This document shows positions 56,071 to 63,889 of a DNA stretch of 64,000 nt, one piece after another. Below the pieces are notes generated by a model. The model was not told where the DNA came from. It did not search any database and worked only from the letters and a program-made list of their open reading frames with translations. This stretch comes from Lachnospiraceae bacterium (GTDB lineage: Bacteria; Bacillota; Clostridia; Lachnospirales; Lachnospiraceae). A program made the position numbers and the translations under genes. The first letter of the stretch is position 1, and each line of letters begins with the position of its first letter. Where the stretch lies: positions 53,636-117,635 of the forward strand of contig JAGBKB010000064.1 of NCBI GenBank assembly GCA_017934175.1. Reading direction: 5' to 3'.

Positions 56071-57304
56071 TTAACTTAAGTCAGAATCATTTGTTATAAA
56101 GTTGACAATATTTATATGTTTTATACCATCTCTTTGTTGTGGCAGTGGATCAAGTGTGAATAAGTATTTTGGATAATTATCTCTTATTTTATTGAAGACA
56201 TTATATTCTCTATTTTCAACATTCTTGTCCGAGATGGACATAGCGATTTGAATATAAAAATATTCATTGGCATTTCTTGTTATAAAATCACATTCAAGAT
56301 TACCAATTTTACCTATACTTAATTCATATCCTTTGGAACTCAGGTAAGTGTAAATTATGTTTTCTAACGCAGGACCATAATTTATTCTTTTATCTATATT
56401 CATACCATAGCAAATACTTAAATCAGCAAGATAATATTTTTGTTCACCTTTTAATGATTTCTTTGATTTTAAGTCAAATCTATTACAACAATAAAGTAAC
56501 TTGGAGTTTTCTATGATTTCTATATAGCGATAAAGTGTTTGAGGCTTTATAGGTATTTTTTCTTCATTTCTCATGTAGTTAATAATATTATTTAAGTTAG
56601 TAGTTGAGCCAAAGTTATTAATTAAATATGTTAAAACTTTTTCAAAAACAACTTTATTTTTAATTTTATTATGTTTCTTAATATCTTTTTTAATTATTTG
56701 ATTTAAAACATCTTTAACATATAATTCTTTATCGTTTATGTTGTCAAATTCTATTGTCTTTGGGAATCCTCCACCTATAATATAATTCTCTAATTCTTTG
56801 TAAATATTTGTATCTATATTTTTGCCATAAAAATTTTTCATATCTAAGTATTCTTTAAAATTCAATGTGAACATTTCTATTTCTATATATCTGCCAGTTA
56901 ATTTTGTGATAAGTTCCCCACTTAATAAGTAAGAATTTGAACCAGTGATAAATATAGAAAAGTTACCAGTTTCTCTATAACCATTGATAAGAGGTTCATA
57001 ATTTTTAACATTTTGAATTTCATCTATAAATAGGTATTTAAAATTATCATCTTTAATATTATCATCAATTATTTTTTTCTAATTGTATATCATTTTCAAT
57101 ATGCCTATATCCACGTTCATCAAGATTTATATATATAATGTCATTTTTACTTATACCAGACTCTTCAAGAGAATTCATAATTGATTTCATGAAGGAAGAT
57201 TTTCCGCATCTTCTAATGCCTGTTATAGCTTTAATCAGGTCGCTATTAATAAACCCCTTTATCTTATTGAAATAGTATTCTCTTTTAAATATACCTTTGA
57301 ACAT
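56071..57304 (-). pseudogene. AAA ATPase with DUF4143-like C-terminus, frameshifted
   Basis: One gene read in two frames. The first 79 residues hold Walker A in AITGIRRCGKSSFMKS; then a run of seven A (T7 at 57072-57078 on the + strand) shifts the frame. Removing one A gives a continuous 410-residue protein that goes on with LEKIIDDNIKDDNFKYLFID, where FIDEIQN is Walker B, FITGSNSYLLSGEL is the sensor region, and a winged-helix/DUF4143 tail includes TLYRYIEIIENSKLLY and NLECDFI with YIQIA, resembling a degenerate PD-(D/E)XK core. The function of this ATPase group is unknown. It is either inactivated, phase-variable, or a sequencing error. Confidence 0.85.
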
Positions 57305-57310
57305 AGTTAT

Positions 57311-57338
57311 ATTTTACTATTTTTTTACGAAAAGTCAA
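57311..57338 (-). promoter_or_regulatory. Promoter of the frameshifted ATPase
   Basis: On the minus strand, TTGACT (57333-57338) and TAAAAT (57311-57316) are 16 bases apart. The -10 box lies only six bases before the ATG, so the transcript would start at or near the start codon and be leaderless; no ribosome site is visible. Confidence 0.5.
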
Positions 57339-57430
57339 GTTATAGGGTATTAAATATATAATTTTATATACTTTATGCCCCATAACTCACCACTTATCTG
57401 AACCCTATATCTTTTGAGACTTGAAAAAAA

Positions 57431-57466
57431 TAGTACTGGGGAGCACCCTCCAAAGTATAGGGGGGT
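57431..57466 (+). repeat. Structured repeat element, copy 1
   Basis: The box TAGTACTGGGGAG (57431-57443) is followed by a hairpin ACCCTCC (57445-57451) with GGGGGGT (57460-57466) around the loop AAAGTATA. The box is identical, and hairpin and loop are similar, to copy 2 at 60335. Both copies stand in the upstream region of a surface protein gene of the same family. Confidence 0.65.
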
Positions 57467-57486
57467 CATATTACTGAATAGCAATA

Positions 57487-57551
57487 GTTAGGCTTATACC
57501 TCACTCCGAAAACACGTAAATTTGTTTTCTTGAGCGAGGCATAAGCCTAAC
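57487..57551. repeat. Long imperfect inverted repeat upstream of the first surface protein
   Basis: A 20-base arm pair (57487-57506 with 57532-57551) has 18 matches; inside it a second six-base stem, GAAAAC with GTTTTC, closes a loop of 10 bases. The two mismatches are A-C on + strand RNA but become G-U pairs on minus-strand RNA. No T run follows on the + strand. It lies 40 bases before the start codon at 57592. Confidence 0.7.
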
Positions 57552-57591
57552 AACAAACATTTAGTAAAATGTAGGTCGTAAGTAATAAATT

Positions 57592-58992
57592 ATGAGAAAG
57601 AGCACAAGAATAGTTAAGAAATTATTAGCGTTATTTTTAGTTGTGCTTATGAGTATAAATACATTAGGGGCAGTGGTAAGTGATAATGATGGAAGTGCTT
57701 TTATAACTAAAGCGGAATTTGATTCATTAAAAAACAACTTCCAATCTCAGATTGACCAATACAATGTAAGTATTGATAGTAAGATAGACGGTGCGATAGC
57801 TTCGTATCTTGCAGGTATAAATATTGCTAAAAAAACAGAAGAAGTATCAATGATTAATAAGTTGAATTTTACTTTTGATAAAGATTTTGCTATACCTACA
57901 ACTTCAAGGGGGACTGCACATGTATGGTATTTGTATGCTGGTAGAAATGTGGGCTGGTATGCTGCCCCGGGGAATTATGACCGAATTGTTGGTGAGGCAA
58001 AATGCTCAAATAGTCAAGGTGCAGTTGGAGCCTGGAGAACAGAAAATGCAACAGATCCTGGGCGTTTTGTGATATATGACCAAATGTATTTGAATGGAAG
58101 TTATTATGATTATCCAGTTGCATTTATTGAAAGCATACCACGTGTTGAAGCGAGTTGCTCAGGCTTTGGCTTTGAGGACCACAATGATACAACATCAAAT
58201 CATAGCTCAAGCATTCCTCCTTTTCATCTTGATAATCAAGGACTTACACATTGGGGGTCAACACAACTAACATTAAACTTTATATTAGGGGGGTACACAA
58301 AAACGGCTTCAGGAGTTTTTATTTTAATGAGCGGAGATACAAGAACAACACCTGACTTTTTAACTACATTGCCTGGCTCTGTGTGTTCAGAATCTAACTT
58401 TTATTGTATACATAATAATGTGATAGACGAGATTAATACTAGTAGTGATGGGGTTATTGCTACTCATAATGCAACAGTATTTTGGGCATCTTATTATACG
58501 ATGAGAGGTAGTAATGGTGCTGTTGCATGGACGGCAAGATTTGAACAAAACCATACAACAAACCCTGAAAATCTTTCAAATTGGTCATTAAAGGCCTATC
58601 GTCATAAATACAATACGATGAATATTAATAACATAATCGTTCGAGATATTTCAAATGCAGTAGGCGAGCCAGTTGTTTATTATAATGGCTTACCACTTTT
58701 TACTGCCTCTCAAGATGGTAAAGTAGAATTAAAAATGACATTTGAAAATTCTGCAAATGCAAACACTACTTTTGATATAAATGATGGACCATTCCCAAAT
58801 ACAACTGTTGTAGGTGGTATATCATCTGACATAGATAATCCTGAAATTAATTCATTTACAGTACCATCATCTACAACTCCTGTGACATTAAAATTTGATG
58901 TTAAAAAAGATAAAACATATTGGATAAAAGCATTGCCTTCAAGTGGGAAAACTACAATTAAGACAACGGGGATTGAAACTACTGGCGAGTAA
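57592..58992 (+). CDS. Secreted protein of the V-S-D-N-D-G family, member 1
   Basis: A 466-residue exported protein of unrecognised function. Residues 1-25 are a signal peptide (KKLLALFLVVLMSINTLGA), directly followed by the family module VVSDNDGSAFITKAEF, a heptad-like stretch (DSLKNNFQSQIDQYNVSID), and SKIDGAIASYLAGI. The middle part (about 90-350) is unlike the other two members and rich in aromatic residues and Gly. The C-terminal 120 residues look like a beta-sandwich (VVYYNGLPLFTASQDGKVEL, then KMTFENSAN). No sortase motif, SLH repeat or membrane anchor is visible. The start ATG has no standard ribosome site; AGGTCG lies 13 bases upstream, as in member 2. Confidence 0.8.
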   Translation: MRKSTRIVKKLLALFLVVLMSINTLGAVVSDNDGSAFITKAEFDSLKNNFQSQIDQYNVSIDSKIDGAIASYLAGINIAKKTEEVSMINKLNFTFDKDFAIPTTSRGTAHVWYLYAGRNVGWYAAPGNYDRIVGEAKCSNSQGAVGAWRTENATDPGRFVIYDQMYLNGSYYDYPVAFIESIPRVEASCSGFGFEDHNDTTSNHSSSIPPFHLDNQGLTHWGSTQLTLNFILGGYTKTASGVFILMSGDTRTTPDFLTTLPGSVCSESNFYCIHNNVIDEINTSSDGVIATHNATVFWASYYTMRGSNGAVAWTARFEQNHTTNPENLSNWSLKAYRHKYNTMNINNIIVRDISNAVGEPVVYYNGLPLFTASQDGKVELKMTFENSANANTTFDINDGPFPNTTVVGGISSDIDNPEINSFTVPSSTTPVTLKFDVKKDKTYWIKALPSSGKTTIKTTGIETTGE

Positions 58993-59007
58993 ACTTATAA
59001 GAAATAT

Positions 59008-60234
59008 TTAAATTAAGAAATAAGGTATAACAATATTATTTTCACTAAGTGATGAAATATTTTCTGAAGTGCAAATAATAGCTGAAGTACCTATTTTTTT
59101 ATTTGACTTATTCAGGACATTGAAATTTGAACAGGCTTTGATAGATGGGGTTGATGTTGATTTTATTTCAATAGGGTATAATATGCCTTTATTTTCTAAA
59201 ATGACATCAATTTCTTTATTATCAATATCTCTGTAAAAATATATATGAGGTGTTTTGGAAACATTTAAATAAGATTTCATGATTTCGGATATAACATAAT
59301 TTTCAAAAAGTGCACCAAATTGATTATATTTTCGGACATCATTTGAATTTTCAAAATCTAAAAGATAAGTGACGAGCCCAAGGTCGTAAAAATAAAGTTT
59401 AGGTTTATTTATTGCTCTTTTTAATAAATTATTTGAATAAGAATGTAAATAAAATATAATGCCCAGACGTTCTAATATGCTTAAATAGTTATTTATAGTT
59501 TTAACATTTATTTCTGACATTTGAGAAAGATTATTTACATTTAACACTTGTGCAGTAAACGATGAAAGTATTTTAATAAATGATTGAAATTTAAATATAT
59601 CAATTTTATTTGCCATATATCGCAAATCTTTATCTAAATATGTGGTAATATAATCTTCATAATATTTATTTTTGTCAGTTTTTTCTTTGGCTACTATAGC
59701 CGGCATAGAACCTAAATATATGTCATTATATACTGAATTGGTATTGTGCTTTTTTCTTTCTTGATATTTTTTTAAAAGTTCATCTTTGTCAATTGTGAAT
59801 GCACTACCACTATATTTATATATTTCAGAAAGTGATAATGTACTCATATGCATATTACATACTCTACCAGCAAGAGACTCTTCTACATTTTCCATCATCT
59901 TAAATACATGAGATCCAGTTAACCAGAACTCACCATTTTTTTTAGTTTTATCAACTATTGATTTAATATATGGAAAAAGTTCTGGTACATTTTGGACTTC
60001 ATCAATTAAAATTGGTGTTTTATATATTTTGAAAAAGTTTTCAGTGTCATTTTTTGCAAGCATTCTAATATTTGGGGTATCTAAAGAAATGTAAGTTCTT
60101 TTTATACCTTCTCTTTTAATTAGTTGTTCTAACATAGTCGTTTTCCCAGATTGCCTTTGCCCTGTTAAAAGCAAAACTTTATATTCTTTACTGTATTTTA
60201 GAAAAGAATCTTCAAGTTGACGTTTATAGTACAT
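59008..60234 (-). CDS. AAA ATPase with DUF4143-type C-terminus, intact
   Basis: A 408-residue ATPase. The ATG at 60234 was chosen because GAGG lies seven bases before it on the minus strand and MYYKRQLEDSFL is a typical start; the frame opens ten codons earlier. Walker A is TGQRQSGKTTM, Walker B is ILIDEVQNVPE, and LTGSHVFKMMENVEESLAGR is the sensor/arginine region. After a winged-helix segment (LSQMSEINVKTINNYLSILE), the tail shows FYRDIDNKEIDVILENKG and YPIEIKST, with the D-x-n-E-x-K spacing of a PD-(D/E)XK-like fold. Such proteins are common and of unknown role. It faces the surface protein gene tail to tail. Confidence 0.9.
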   Translation of the reverse strand: MYYKRQLEDSFLKYSKEYKVLLLTGQRQSGKTTMLEQLIKREGIKRTYISLDTPNIRMLAKNDTENFFKIYKTPILIDEVQNVPELFPYIKSIVDKTKKNGEFWLTGSHVFKMMENVEESLAGRVCNMHMSTLSLSEIYKYSGSAFTIDKDELLKKYQERKKHNTNSVYNDIYLGSMPAIVAKEKTDKNKYYEDYITTYLDKDLRYMANKIDIFKFQSFIKILSSFTAQVLNVNNLSQMSEINVKTINNYLSILERLGIIFYLHSYSNNLLKRAINKPKLYFYDLGLVTYLLDFENSNDVRKYNQFGALFENYVISEIMKSYLNVSKTPHIYFYRDIDNKEIDVILENKGILYPIEIKSTSTPSIKACSNFNVLNKSNKKIGTSAIICTSENISSLSENNIVIPYFLI

Positions 60235-60248
60235 AATATACCTCAGTG

Positions 60249-60293
60249 TCGATAAATATGACATTATTATACCATTTTTATCGGCATTGTCAA
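60249..60293 (-). promoter_or_regulatory. Consensus promoter with flanking operator dyad for the intact ATPase
   Basis: On the minus strand a perfect TTGACA (60288-60293) and a perfect TATAAT (60266-60271) are 16 bases apart. An inverted repeat, CGATAAA and TTTATCG (60250-60256 and 60277-60283), lies on both sides of the -10 box, the second arm inside the spacer. This arrangement suits a dimeric repressor. Confidence 0.7.
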
Positions 60294-60334
60294 CCCCCTA
60301 TTATTGCCATCTATGATTTTCATTTTTATGTATT

Positions 60335-60378
60335 TAGTACTGGGGAGGTGGGGCCGAACCCCCTAAGTCATAGGGGGC
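60335..60378 (+). repeat. Structured repeat element, copy 2
   Basis: TAGTACTGGGGAG (60335-60347) is identical to copy 1; it is followed by a perfect seven-base stem CCCCCTA (60359-60365) with TAGGGGG (60371-60377) around the loop AGTCA. Relative to copy 1 the stem sequence has changed on both sides while pairing is kept, which suggests that the structure matters. Confidence 0.65.
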
Positions 60379-60395
60379 CTTATGAATTATCGTAG

Positions 60396-60414
60396 GGGCG
60401 AGCATTGCGAGCCC
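60396..60414 (+). repeat. GC-rich palindromic unit
   Basis: GGGC...GCCC with an inner GC/GC pair and an ATT loop, inside GTAGGGGCGAGCATTGCGAG. The sequence resembles a class of dispersed extragenic palindromes I recall from Clostridia and other bacteria, though this was not checked. It lies directly before the AGGTCG box of the second surface protein gene. Confidence 0.45.
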
Positions 60415-60433
60415 GCAGGTCGAAATCAATTTA

Positions 60434-62104
60434 ATGGCTAAAAAGAGTAGAAAAATGTGGAAGAAGGCACTATGCCTTATTTTTGCGTTTTTGTTGAGTA
60501 TAAATAGTTTTGCGGTGGCTGTATCAGACAATGATGGATCTGCTTTTATAACAAAAGCGGAGTTTGACAGTTTAAAGAATGACTTTCAAAATCAGATTAA
60601 TACATATAATACTAATATAGATAGCAAAATTGATGGAGCTATAGCAGCATATATTGCTGGTGTAAGTATAGATGATGACCCTATAGATTATTGGAAAGAT
60701 GTGGAAAGTGCAACAAATGGAAATTTTTATTTTATTTCAGGCTTTGATCAAAGATATTTGGATGCAGTAAGCAGTGGAATTAGTAGTTTTAAACCTGGGT
60801 TAAATATAATGGTTAATAGACGTTTGTATGTTAATGAATGGACTAACCCTAAGTGGGTTTACACAGTTTTATCAAGAAGGAGTGGAACATCAGTCCAAGG
60901 ATGGCACTCTATATCTTTAACTACAGTCGCAAATTCTACAAGAGGACAAGCTTGGATGGATGGAACAACTGGTAGTAGGAGCTATCAGATTGACCATAAG
61001 GAACTTTTTTACACAGCAGAAGAACGATGGCATAAAGCTAGTGAGTTGTCTTGGGAAACAGGATCTGGATTTGGGGGTAACCTTTGGTCAGACGCAACAT
61101 ATGGTGTTACACATGCCAAAAATACTTATAGGGCTACATATGAAAAATCAGAACAAGGTAATGGTGCAAGTTTCCTTTATCACAGTTATGGAAATGGTAG
61201 AAAAATGTTAAGAACTTGCAACTATGCTTTATATCCATTGACAAGATTTAATGGTAGTGCACATACATATAAAAATTTTAATGGTGGTAATGCAATTAGC
61301 CAACAATCTATTTATGAAGGCAGTACAGGTCAAGATGACAATACATCTTTAACTTTGGGCTTTAATCAAATAACTGACATAGGTGTTACATATTCTGTTG
61401 GTTCTGAATTGTCACCTACCTCTACATCTAATGGTGCTTGGGGTGATGCAAAAACGGTTGTTATACAGAGAAAAACAAACGAAGATTTTTCTATACTTCA
61501 AGTTGGTGTACCTGGAACAATAAATATAGTTGCGTTGAATGATTTATTTCCAATTACTAACAGTGATCAGAAAACGATTAGTGCTGACTCCACTAAAACA
61601 ACAAGACAGGTACTATATTATCCATCTGGTGGTCCTTCAACTATTGACGCTAAAATGTCTGGTATCAAGTTTACTTACTATATACCATCGCTTAATTATG
61701 AATCACGACCAATATCTAGTTTTAATCAAGAGACATTGAGCAATTTGATGAATGCTGATATTCGTATGCAAAATGGTGTTAGAATTGGAAAAGTTAATAA
61801 AGAAGGATCAAAAGTTCGTGTTAAGTTTAAATTTGTTGCACGAAATGGCGGTGATATACCAGTTTCATTTGCAATTTCAAACAAGTGTTTTATTGAGGGC
61901 TATTTTCAGACGGGTGCCAAAGATATGTTGAGTGACACAAGTGCAGTTAATTATTATAATACTACTACAAATCAAAATCTTGATTTGGTGTTGACAAATG
62001 TTGAGGAAGATGATGAGATATGGCTTAATTGCTATGTATCAAGTGGTACTGATTTAGATGCAATAAAAATTAGTGACTTTAGTATTCAAAATTATAAAGG
62101 GTAG
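60434..62104 (+). CDS. Secreted protein of the V-S-D-N-D-G family, member 2
   Basis: A 556-residue exported protein. After a signal peptide (ALCLIFAFLLSINSFAVA) comes the family module VSDNDGSAFITKAEF, then DSLKNDFQNQINTYNTNID and SKIDGAIAAYIAGV. Unlike member 1 it shares its whole length with member 3: YWKDVESATNGNFYF, VNRRLYVNEWTNPKWVY, GQDDNTSLTLGF, ELSPTSTSNGAWG and a C-terminal beta-sandwich (MQNGVRIGKVNKEGSKVRVK). The N-terminus is very Lys-rich (MAKKSRKMWKK). AGGTCG stands 11 bases before the ATG. Member 3 follows after four bases, so both are one operon. Confidence 0.82.
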   Translation: MAKKSRKMWKKALCLIFAFLLSINSFAVAVSDNDGSAFITKAEFDSLKNDFQNQINTYNTNIDSKIDGAIAAYIAGVSIDDDPIDYWKDVESATNGNFYFISGFDQRYLDAVSSGISSFKPGLNIMVNRRLYVNEWTNPKWVYTVLSRRSGTSVQGWHSISLTTVANSTRGQAWMDGTTGSRSYQIDHKELFYTAEERWHKASELSWETGSGFGGNLWSDATYGVTHAKNTYRATYEKSEQGNGASFLYHSYGNGRKMLRTCNYALYPLTRFNGSAHTYKNFNGGNAISQQSIYEGSTGQDDNTSLTLGFNQITDIGVTYSVGSELSPTSTSNGAWGDAKTVVIQRKTNEDFSILQVGVPGTINIVALNDLFPITNSDQKTISADSTKTTRQVLYYPSGGPSTIDAKMSGIKFTYYIPSLNYESRPISSFNQETLSNLMNADIRMQNGVRIGKVNKEGSKVRVKFKFVARNGGDIPVSFAISNKCFIEGYFQTGAKDMLSDTSAVNYYNTTTNQNLDLVLTNVEEDDEIWLNCYVSSGTDLDAIKISDFSIQNYKG

Positions 62105-62108
62105 ATAT

Positions 62109-63740
62109 ATGAAGAAGATAATTAGAACAATTTCGTCAATTGGTTTAGTGGTACTTTTATCATTTATGCCATGTTATTCTGCTATTGTAAGTGATAATGA
62201 TGGCGCAGCTTTTGTTACTAAGCAAGAATTTGAAATGATGAAGGATAATTTTAATGCACAAATAGAACAGTACAATGCGTCGCTAGATGGCAAGATAGAT
62301 GGTGCTATAGGAAGTTATCTTGCAGGTATGAATTTGAAAAATGCTGACATTACGGATTATTGGAAGAATATACAAGAAATATCAAGTAATAATTTTTGGA
62401 TTAGTAATTATTTATCAAGTGGATATAAAGATGTAGTTAATGAAGGGCTTTCTGAATATAAGAGTGGTCAAAATGTTGTGACTCAAAGGCGATTATATTA
62501 TAAATATTGGAGTAATCCAGTGCATGCATTTGAATCTCTTGTGCGTCCTGCTAGTACCTATGGTTGTTATGTTTTCTCTTCACTAGGAAATACTTCTTAT
62601 AATCAATGCGATGGAACTGCTCCAAACAATCATTTAGCTTTTGGCCAGTTATCTGCAACAAATGGTGGCGGAGATGTTTGGCTCTTGTCAGTAAATAATA
62701 CTTCATGGTCAGCTGATCATTGTCCAAGTGCAGCATCCAATGTCTTAGCCACTAATACATCTGCATACAGTACTTATACAAATACTGTCAATTCAAAGTC
62801 GGCTGGAAAAGGCGCAGGCTTTATATACCATACATCTGGCGCAGGGTATAAGTTTTTAAGAGAATGCAGTAGCGAACTTTATACTTTGCCTAATATTAAT
62901 ATTTATGGGCATTCGTATAAAAACTTATATTCTACTACAGCATCTGGCTTATACAATATATACTGTGTCAACACTGGTAGAGATGATAATACAAGTTTAA
63001 GTATTAACCTAGGTGATTTTGCTGATTCATCTTCTGAAATTAGTGCTGGAACTGAGCAAAGTCCAACATCTACTACAAATGGTGCGTGGGCAAGTGGATA
63101 TATTGATATAAATAAGGTTACAGATGGTGTAGACTATAACTTTATACAATGGGGCAAAGCACCAACATTTAAACTTGTAACTATTGAAGATACTTATCCT
63201 ATAACTCAAGATGCATCTCAAACAACAATTACTGCTGACTCAAACAAGACAACAAGAGCGACAGTATATTATTTACCATCAGGGCCTACAACATATAATT
63301 CTGCAGTTTCTGGAGTTGCAGCTACATATAGAGGAGTGACATTAAATTTTAATGACAATCAAAATTGGACAGACTATACCCAAGAAATATTGACAAACTT
63401 ATCAGGTCAACAAGTTAAGATTGCAGGTGGAATTCCTATTGTGAGAGTAGTATCTAGCCAGGCAGAGACTGATTTAAGTTTAAAATTAAAATTTAAATCG
63501 AGATCTGGAGCTAGTAGGAATATTAAAATGAATATGTGCGATGCACAATTTGATAATGGCGAGATAGCAGCTGGTAAACAAAGCTTAATAAATGGGTGGC
63601 AAGATGTAACAACAGGTACTGAATATGAATATAAAGTATTTGTTAAAGGAAAAGACAATACATTGTTCTTAAATATGTATATAGATGGGGCTGATGAAGA
63701 CCTTATAACTATAGAAAGTTTAGAAGTAAAACAAGTTTAG
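62109..63740 (+). CDS. Secreted protein of the V-S-D-N-D-G family, member 3
   Basis: A 543-residue exported protein, full-length paralogue of member 2. The ATG at 62109 begins a normal signal peptide (MKKIIRTISSIGLVVLLSFM, then PCYSA); the open frame starts 12 codons earlier inside the previous gene. The module is IVSDNDGAAFVTKQEF, then EMMKDNFNAQIEQYNASLD and GKIDGAIGSYLAGM. Shared blocks with member 2 include YWKNIQEISSNNFWI, TQRRLYYKYWSNPVHAF, GRDDNTSLSINL, EQSPTSTTNGAWA and the C-terminal sandwich (IAGGIPIVRVVSSQAETDLS). No ribosome site is obvious in the short gap, so translation may be coupled. A terminator follows. Confidence 0.82.
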   Translation: MKKIIRTISSIGLVVLLSFMPCYSAIVSDNDGAAFVTKQEFEMMKDNFNAQIEQYNASLDGKIDGAIGSYLAGMNLKNADITDYWKNIQEISSNNFWISNYLSSGYKDVVNEGLSEYKSGQNVVTQRRLYYKYWSNPVHAFESLVRPASTYGCYVFSSLGNTSYNQCDGTAPNNHLAFGQLSATNGGGDVWLLSVNNTSWSADHCPSAASNVLATNTSAYSTYTNTVNSKSAGKGAGFIYHTSGAGYKFLRECSSELYTLPNINIYGHSYKNLYSTTASGLYNIYCVNTGRDDNTSLSINLGDFADSSSEISAGTEQSPTSTTNGAWASGYIDINKVTDGVDYNFIQWGKAPTFKLVTIEDTYPITQDASQTTITADSNKTTRATVYYLPSGPTTYNSAVSGVAATYRGVTLNFNDNQNWTDYTQEILTNLSGQQVKIAGGIPIVRVVSSQAETDLSLKLKFKSRSGASRNIKMNMCDAQFDNGEIAAGKQSLINGWQDVTTGTEYEYKVFVKGKDNTLFLNMYIDGADEDLITIESLEVKQV

Positions 63741-63748
63741 TAAATATC

Positions 63749-63782
63749 AAAATGGGAGGAGAAATATTCTTCGCCCGTTTTT
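63749..63782. terminator. Probable bidirectional terminator after the surface protein operon
   Basis: GGGAGGAGAA pairs with TTCTTCGCCC (one mismatch and one G-T) around an ATA loop. An A run before and a T run after the stem allow termination in both directions. Confidence 0.7.
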
Positions 63783-63784
63783 GA

Positions 63785-63889
63785 TTATGGAGCTAAACAT
63801 CCAAGAGGCACAATATATATGTCATCTTTATTTTTATATGCGTAGTTGCCAACTGCTGTAAATTTGGGGAGCCTGTCCAAAAATAACAT
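63785..63889 (-). pseudogene. Short minus-strand reading frame, possible 3' gene remnant
   Basis: A 34-codon frame reads MLFLDRLPKFTAVGNYAYKN and ends YIVPLGCLAP, stopping just before the bidirectional terminator as a convergent gene would. There is no ribosome site and a stop codon lies four codons before the ATG, so it may be the 3' end of a gene cut off by an insertion near 63866. The rest of the window to 64000 is AT-rich and shows nothing else that I can support. Confidence 0.25.

Noticed and set aside
57341..57409. TATAGGGT and ACCCTATA, eight-base arms 53 bases apart
   Set aside because: The arms are short and far apart and lie in AT-rich DNA, so chance pairing is likely.
59008..60234. 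Toxin-antitoxin interpretation of the ATPase next to the surface proteins
   Set aside because: No small partner gene is adjacent; the genes on both sides are large secreted proteins, so there is no support.
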